Below are positions 59,860-64,000 of a stretch of 64,000 bases of DNA, piece after piece. This DNA is from Streptomyces sp. AA1529 (GTDB lineage Bacteria; Actinomycetota; Actinomycetes; Streptomycetales; Streptomycetaceae). Position 1 is the stretch's first letter. Each line of letters begins with the position of its first letter. Position numbers and translations under genes: made by a program. The notes beneath the pieces are model-generated. The model made no database searches and was not told where the DNA came from. It saw only the letters and a list, made by a program, of their open reading frames with translations. The stretch is from contig NZ_ALAP01000042.1 of assembly GCF_000280905.1 (NCBI RefSeq), positions 62,001-126,000 of the forward strand. The letters are read 5' to 3'.

Positions 59860-61110
59860 ATGGTGAGCGTGGGCGGAGACAGGGAGGACAACAGGGTCCC
59901 GGTGGATCTGTCGGAGGGGTTCGGTGAGCGGCTGCTGGGGCAGTTGCTGGACCGGGCGCACGAGATGCCACCGCAGCTCATCGCACCGCTGATCGCCGAG
60001 GAGGTGCGCAGGATCGGCGGCCGGGAGGTGTCGATCCTGCTCCAGTGCTACGAGCAACTGGAGCTGGTGCCGCTGCCCGGCGGGGGCCTGGCCGTCGGCG
60101 AGGTGCTGCCCATCGACGCCTCACCGGCCGGCGAGGCGTTCTTGTCCATGACCGCGGTGGAGGAGCCGGTAGCGGGCGGTGTACGGCTGCACCTGCCGCT
60201 GCTGGACGGCAGCGACGAGGTCGGCATCATGAGCGTCACCCTGGACACGGTCGGCGAGGACGACCGGCGGCTGCTGCGCCGGCTTGCCGGCCTGGTCGCG
60301 GACATGCTGGTCACCAAGAGTGCCTACACCGACCGGTTCTTCCAGGCCCGGCGGCGCCACCCGATGAGCGTGGCCTCGGAGATCCAGTGGTCGCTGCTGC
60401 CGCCGCTGTCGATGAACACCCCGCAGGTCTCCGTCGCCGGCATCCTGGAGCCTGCTTACGAGGTCGCCGGCGACAGCCTGGACTATGCCCTCAACGACGA
60501 CATCCTGCACCTGGCGATCATCGACGCCATGGGCCACGGCCTCAACGCCTCCGTCCTGGCGACCGTCGTCATCGGCGCCTACCGACACGCCCGCCGCGCC
60601 GATGTCGGCCTCGCCGAGTTGTACACGTTCATGGACACCGCCATCGACACACAGTTCGGCCCCGACCAGTTCGCCACCGCTCAGATGATGCGCCTGGACA
60701 TCGGCACCGGACACCTGCAGTGGGTCAACGCGGGCCATCCCGAAGCGCTGCTCATCCGCGGCCAGCGGGTCATCCGCCGCCTGGAGACCCCCACCACCCT
60801 GCCGGTCGGCTTCGGCGGCGCCTCCCCGCGCATCAGCGAGCTGCAACTGGAGCTGGGAGACCGCGTCCTGTTCTACACCGACGGCCTCGTGGAGGAACAC
60901 CAGCAAGGCGGCGAGCAGTTCGGCGAGGAACGCATGATCGAGATCATCGACCGGGTGCTGCCCGCAACCAGGGGCACGCAGCAGACGGCACGCGCGCTCT
61001 CCCACACGCTCAAGCGGGAACGCGGCGGAGCCACCAGCGACGACGCCACCCTCTTCCTCGTCGAATGGCACGGCGGCACCGCCGACCACCTGGCCACACT
61101 CGACTTCTAA
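59860..61110 (+). CDS. SpoIIE-family PP2C phosphatase with N-terminal sensor domain
   Basis: 416 residues. N-terminal GAF-like domain (about 40-170, with EVSILLQCYEQLELVPLPGG) followed by a PP2C domain (ASEIQWSLLPPLSMNTPQVS; GDSLDYALNDDILHLAIIDA; NAGHPEALLIRG; LFYTDGLVEEHQQGGEQFGE). The metal-binding Asp pattern differs in one place: DSLDYA rather than the common DYYD, so activity should not be taken for granted. Such phosphatases activate anti-anti-sigma factors in stress pathways. No ribosome site beyond a weak AAGGCGG. Confidence 0.85.
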   Translation: MVSVGGDREDNRVPVDLSEGFGERLLGQLLDRAHEMPPQLIAPLIAEEVRRIGGREVSILLQCYEQLELVPLPGGGLAVGEVLPIDASPAGEAFLSMTAVEEPVAGGVRLHLPLLDGSDEVGIMSVTLDTVGEDDRRLLRRLAGLVADMLVTKSAYTDRFFQARRRHPMSVASEIQWSLLPPLSMNTPQVSVAGILEPAYEVAGDSLDYALNDDILHLAIIDAMGHGLNASVLATVVIGAYRHARRADVGLAELYTFMDTAIDTQFGPDQFATAQMMRLDIGTGHLQWVNAGHPEALLIRGQRVIRRLETPTTLPVGFGGASPRISELQLELGDRVLFYTDGLVEEHQQGGEQFGEERMIEIIDRVLPATRGTQQTARALSHTLKRERGGATSDDATLFLVEWHGGTADHLATLDF

Positions 61111-61119
61111 CGCCCTCTC

Positions 61120-61139
61120 CGGACGAGGTACCTCGTCCG
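61120..61139. terminator. 20-bp perfect palindrome after the phosphatase gene
   Basis: CGGACGAGGTACCTCGTCCG reads the same on both strands and starts 10 nt after the phosphatase stop. With no loop it would fold less well than a normal terminator hairpin, so it may instead be a protein-binding site. Confidence 0.5.
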
Positions 61140-61241
61140 ACGCAAGCCTGATCGCACAGAAGCACAAGCTGCCCCTCAGCGGCCCCCGACCTGAGCCGGT
61201 CTTCTGAGTCCGAGATTCGTCAGAGGGCAAACAGGGGCTAG

Positions 61242-62952
61242 AAGCCTGATGAAGATCTTGCTGAGGGGTTGTCCGGCCGGAGGCCGGGCGGCCCCTCAGG
61301 TCATCCGGTGGCCATGCCGAGGTGCCAGGTGTGGTTGGTGCGGGTGAGGCCGAGGTTGATCAGGCGGCGGAGGTTGAGGGCGGCTGCCCGGTGGTGGAGC
61401 CAGGTGTTGTTCTGGATGGTGCCGCGGTAACGCAGGCGCCGGTTGCCCCGGTGGACAAGCCAGGCGACAGCTCGTTCAACGGGTGGCCGCCAGCGGCGGT
61501 AGGTGTCCTGCCAGCCGGAGTCGGTGGCGGCTTGGCGGCGGGCATCGGCCATCAGATCGTGGTGGGGCCGGATCGTGACGATGCGGTCGGCCCTGGCCTT
61601 GGTGCACCGATTCCGCAGTTCGCAGCCGACGCACTGCTCTGCTGTGAAGACGGCTTTGCGCTGGTGGCGCATGCCGGAAGGCGGCCGTAGTTCAGCGGTT
61701 CGTCCCCGCGGGCAGACCACTGTGTTCCCCGTGGTGTCGATGGCGAAGTCGTCCACGGTGAACCCGCCAGGGACGACCGGCCGCAGCGGAGCGGGCTTGA
61801 GGAACAGCCGGTGCCCGGCCGCCGTGAGAGCGGCCCGGGCCTCTGTGGTGCAGTAGGCGGTGTCACCCAGGACGTCGAGCGGACCGTCTTCGTCGGCCAG
61901 CAGGCCGAGCCCGATGACCGCTTCGTGGTGGGCCGGCCCTGCCCCGGGGGTGAGCTCGACGGCGGTGACCAGCCCGGTCTCCGGCTCCATGGCCAGGTGG
62001 GCCTTGAAACCGTCCTGGTAGTGGGAACGGGTCTTGTGGACGTGCCGGCTGTCGGGGTCAACGGTGGAGACCACCCGCTCGGACGCGGTGCCCCGGCTGA
62101 TCCTCCAGCGGCCGTCCTGCCCGTTCGAGCCGTCCGCGGGCTCGACGTCCTGGCCCGCGACCAGGGCCAGCAGCCCGACCGCGTTCGCCGCCTTCTCCCC
62201 GAGATCCTGGTTGGGCAGATGCCCCAGGAGCCGCAGGGCGTCGCCGACGAGAGCGTCGGCCAGGGCGGCTCGGGCCTCCTCGTCGTTCCAGGCGATCCGC
62301 GGTTTGCCCGGCGACGAGTAGTCGTGCGCGGTGCACTGCCTGGCCGCGACGTCGGACGCTCCGGGAACTGCGCGGATCACCGCCCGGATCGCGGACACCA
62401 GCTGGGTGATGGTGTCCTGGGTGGCCACCGCATCGTCCAGCACGGTGGAATCCAGTGCCCTGCGCTGCTTGCCCTTGAGCACGCCGGTGGCCCGTACGAC
62501 CTTCCGCACCGCGTCGAAGATCCGGTGCGGACGGGCAGAGCGGGCCAGCCGCCGCCGGAAGTACGACAGCAGCGACGGATCGAACGCCGTGTCATGCAGG
62601 CCCAGCCCGCACGCGGCCTTCCAGCGCAGGTCACACCGCAATTCCTGAACAGTCTCGAAGTCCGACAAGCCGTGCAGGGACTGCAGCACCACCGCCGCGG
62701 CCAGAACCTGCGGCGGCATACTGGGCCGCCCGTTCGCCGACGGATACATGTCCGCGAACATCTCCGCCGGGAACAACACCGCACGATGTTCCGCCAGGAA
62801 CGCGAAGACACTCCCCGCCGGGATCAACTCCCGACACAGCTCCCACACGTCCGGCCCGATCATCTCCCCGGCCCACTCCCCTTGAACCACTACACAAGTC
62901 TGGCCCCACCGCTGACGCGGAGGGGCCAGAACCCGAGATCTTCATCAGTCTT
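61242..62952 (-). mobile_element. IS1182-family insertion sequence (complete)
   Basis: Short inverted repeats (left AAGCCTGATGAAGATCT, right mirror with one mismatch) bracket one long transposase gene, with CTAG directly outside both ends (61238-61241 and 62953-62956) as the target duplication. Length 1711 bp. It lies about 70 bp left of the CRISPR remnant. Confidence 0.85.
61301..62890 (-). CDS. IS1182-family transposase
   Basis: 529 residues, intact. DDE-type with the IS1182 order: N-terminal HTH region (DVWELCRELIPAGSVFAFLA, MPPQVLAAAVVLQSLHGLSD), RALDSTVLDDAVATQ with the first Asp, ELTPGAGPAHHEAVIGLGLL and LDVLGDTAYCTTEAR with the second Asp, then a zinc-like Cys cluster (CVGCELRNRC), and the Glu in RRWRPPVERAVAWLVH. 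Starts with GTG at 62890 or ATG downstream (at MIGPDVW). Confidence 0.92.
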   Translation of the reverse strand: MVQGEWAGEMIGPDVWELCRELIPAGSVFAFLAEHRAVLFPAEMFADMYPSANGRPSMPPQVLAAAVVLQSLHGLSDFETVQELRCDLRWKAACGLGLHDTAFDPSLLSYFRRRLARSARPHRIFDAVRKVVRATGVLKGKQRRALDSTVLDDAVATQDTITQLVSAIRAVIRAVPGASDVAARQCTAHDYSSPGKPRIAWNDEEARAALADALVGDALRLLGHLPNQDLGEKAANAVGLLALVAGQDVEPADGSNGQDGRWRISRGTASERVVSTVDPDSRHVHKTRSHYQDGFKAHLAMEPETGLVTAVELTPGAGPAHHEAVIGLGLLADEDGPLDVLGDTAYCTTEARAALTAAGHRLFLKPAPLRPVVPGGFTVDDFAIDTTGNTVVCPRGRTAELRPPSGMRHQRKAVFTAEQCVGCELRNRCTKARADRIVTIRPHHDLMADARRQAATDSGWQDTYRRWRPPVERAVAWLVHRGNRRLRYRGTIQNNTWLHHRAAALNLRRLINLGLTRTNHTWHLGMATG

Positions 62953-63027
62953 CTAGGCCAAGATGTCACCAGACCATGCATCAGACCCGGGGGTGTTCCG
63001 TCCTTTGCTAATGGCCAGAAGAACATC

Positions 63028-63178
63028 AACACGTGGTCCCCGCGCGCGGGGTCGACCAACGCACGCGTGGGCTGGGTACTCGTTGCGCCGGAACATCCCC
63101 GCGGGCGCGGGGTCGACCTTCCGGGTGTCCATCGCCATCAAGTCCGCGCCGGAGCATCCCCGCGGGCGCGGGGTCGAC
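63028..63178 (-). CRISPR. Type I-E-like CRISPR remnant, three repeats and two spacers
   Basis: Repeats of 29 nt at 63028-63056 (degenerate), 63089-63117 and 63150-63178 are separated by exactly 32-nt spacers (63057-63088, 63118-63149), giving a 61-nt period. On the minus strand the repeat has the E. coli-type layout: a CCCCGC.../GCGGGG stem followed by an 8-nt handle ATGTTCCG. The first repeat in plus coordinates has lost its 5' part, as expected for the leader-distal end. So the leader should lie to the right of 63178. No cas gene is in this window. Confidence 0.85.
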
Positions 63179-64000
63179 ACTTGCTGACCATAGCGTTTGC
63201 GCAGCGGCCTAGCCTATTTCATTCAGTTGCTTCTCCACAGTGAGGCTGCTCCGGAGCGCCGGACTCGGCGGAGGCCGCGAGACGGGGACGATCCGAAGAG
63301 CCGACGCAAGACCCGCGGCACCGCCACACTGGTCACTCAGGCCGCACGTCCAGCGCCCCGAACGCCACCAGTGTGTGCGTATGGTCGGATACGCCCTCCC
63401 GAAACGCACCATACGCACACGCGGCGGCAGGTCGTGACCGAAAAGTCATATTCTGTCGCCGCGATTCGTATGTGCGAGACAGGCCGAGTGCTTCGTGGAC
63501 CGGCCGCTCGACACACCTCGCATACAGGGGCAGGAAGGCAGTCGCAGTCGCTCCTCCAGCAGTCATCGGCAGCAAGGGGCGGCTCGTCGCCCGGGGGTGA
63601 CGATGTCTCTGTCGCGTACGCCGGAGATGGCGCTCAGACCCCCAGCAGATACCTGAGTGCCTGGGAATGTATGCCCCCCCGGCGCCGACCGTCGAGAACA
63701 GCTCTCCCGACACCTCGGGCACCATGCGCACCTCCGGGCAGAGGAGCGAGTCGTTCCGCGCCGGAAGCCGAGGCGCCCGGCTCGGCCCGTGGGATCCGGG
63801 CTGACGCAGGTGGCGACGGTCGCACCGGCCGCGGAGGCGTCGAGGGTTTCCGAGTACGGCCGAACGGTGAGCGGATGGGTCGCGGCTCACTCGAAGGCGG
63901 GTGCGCTCCTCTTCCGAGAGGCTGTCGCCCAGGGGCCGAGAGCGAACCTGTCACCGTCCCGTCGTACTTCGAGGGCTCCTGCGCCACCGAAGTGCGCGGG
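63179..64000. other. Right-end stretch with no convincing gene
   Basis: About 820 bp. Possible leader of the CRISPR remnant lies in the first 200 bp. Open frames on both strands have biased base composition but no family signature, start site or codon pattern I would defend. A strong inverted repeat lies at 63373-63420. Confidence 0.5.
63373..63420. repeat. 13-bp perfect inverted repeat
   Basis: GTGTGCGTATGGT (63373-63385) and its exact complement ACCATACGCACAC (63408-63420) with a 22-nt loop. It is AT-richer than its surroundings. It may be a regulator site or a hairpin; no gene is close enough to tell. Confidence 0.7.

Noticed and set aside
63333..63890. A 185-residue minus-strand frame at the right end
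   Set aside because: Arg/Ser/Pro-rich with no start site or family pattern; it runs through the inverted repeat.

Overview
The window reads as accessory DNA from a Streptomyces or close relative. It is very GC-rich, has GTG and ATG starts with GGAG-type ribosome sites, and carries a conservon, an SsgA-like protein, DUF317 and DUF4314 proteins, ANTAR and SpoIIE-type regulators and an actinobacterial Tad pilus operon. The mix of conjugation genes, insertion sequences, a broken integrase and an orphan CRISPR remnant fits a large (possibly linear) plasmid or an integrative element. No telomere, replication gene or rRNA/tRNA gene was seen.

Layout. (1) 1-9338, plus strand: a conjugative type IV secretion operon (proline-rich tail of an upstream protein, PrgI-like protein, VirB4 ATPase, coupling ATPase, replication-relaxation protein, lytic transglycosylase/NlpC-P60 hydrolase, membrane protein with a C-terminal helical region, two-winged-helix protein). 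(2) 9400-15313: IS5-like relic, TPR-like gene, then a minus-strand cassette (MoxR-type ATPase, VWA/HExxH protein, small helical protein, DUF317, DUF4314) in which a strong hairpin follows most genes. (3) 15314-16055: gene-free, with a 14-bp minisatellite. (4) 16056-26758, minus strand: a Tad pilus operon (lipoprotein, secreted protein, CpaB-like, TadZ-like, TadA, TadB, TadC, Flp, three TadE/F/G-like pseudopilins, LysM-BTAD protein), mostly translationally coupled. (5) 27743-33267: anti-sigma-type ATPases, nucleotidyltransferase, aminoglycoside-phosphotransferase-like kinase, and an XRE/TPR regulator divergent from an ATPase gene across two identical palindromes. (6) 33383-38348: a complete conservon (sensor ATPase, roadblock, DUF742, GTPase, P450). 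(7) 38825-40552: GntR-like and helix-turn-helix regulators.

(8) 40595-53160 is the most unusual region: two divergent gene sets around a 66-residue peptide gene (46662-46862) whose C-terminal half is four copies of Gly-Met-Arg-Pro-Asp-Ala on alternating LKD/LQL spacers. With it lie a desaturase-fold enzyme, a glycine-amidinotransferase homologue, a JmjC/cupin-type oxygenase, a haem-oxygenase-like diiron protein, a GFA-type zinc protein and an arginine-deiminase-superfamily enzyme. On the other strand are a free-standing class II aminoacyl-tRNA-synthetase-like protein (EpmA-like), a TauD-type oxygenase, an AlkC-like DNA-alkylation-repair protein, an ABC exporter and a truncated Nudix protein. 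I infer a ribosomal-peptide-based natural product pathway of a type I do not recognise, possibly modifying Arg/Asp/Lys or attaching a guanidino amino acid, with AlkC plus the exporter as candidate self-protection. The chemistry is not proven by sequence.

(9) 53239-64000: an intact IS5-family element with a -1 frameshift signal, an integrase 3' fragment, a hypothetical gene, a second desaturase, an SsgA-like protein, two GAF-ANTAR proteins, a SpoIIE-type phosphatase, an intact IS1182-family element, a two-spacer type I-E-like CRISPR remnant without cas genes, and about 800 bp without a convincing gene.
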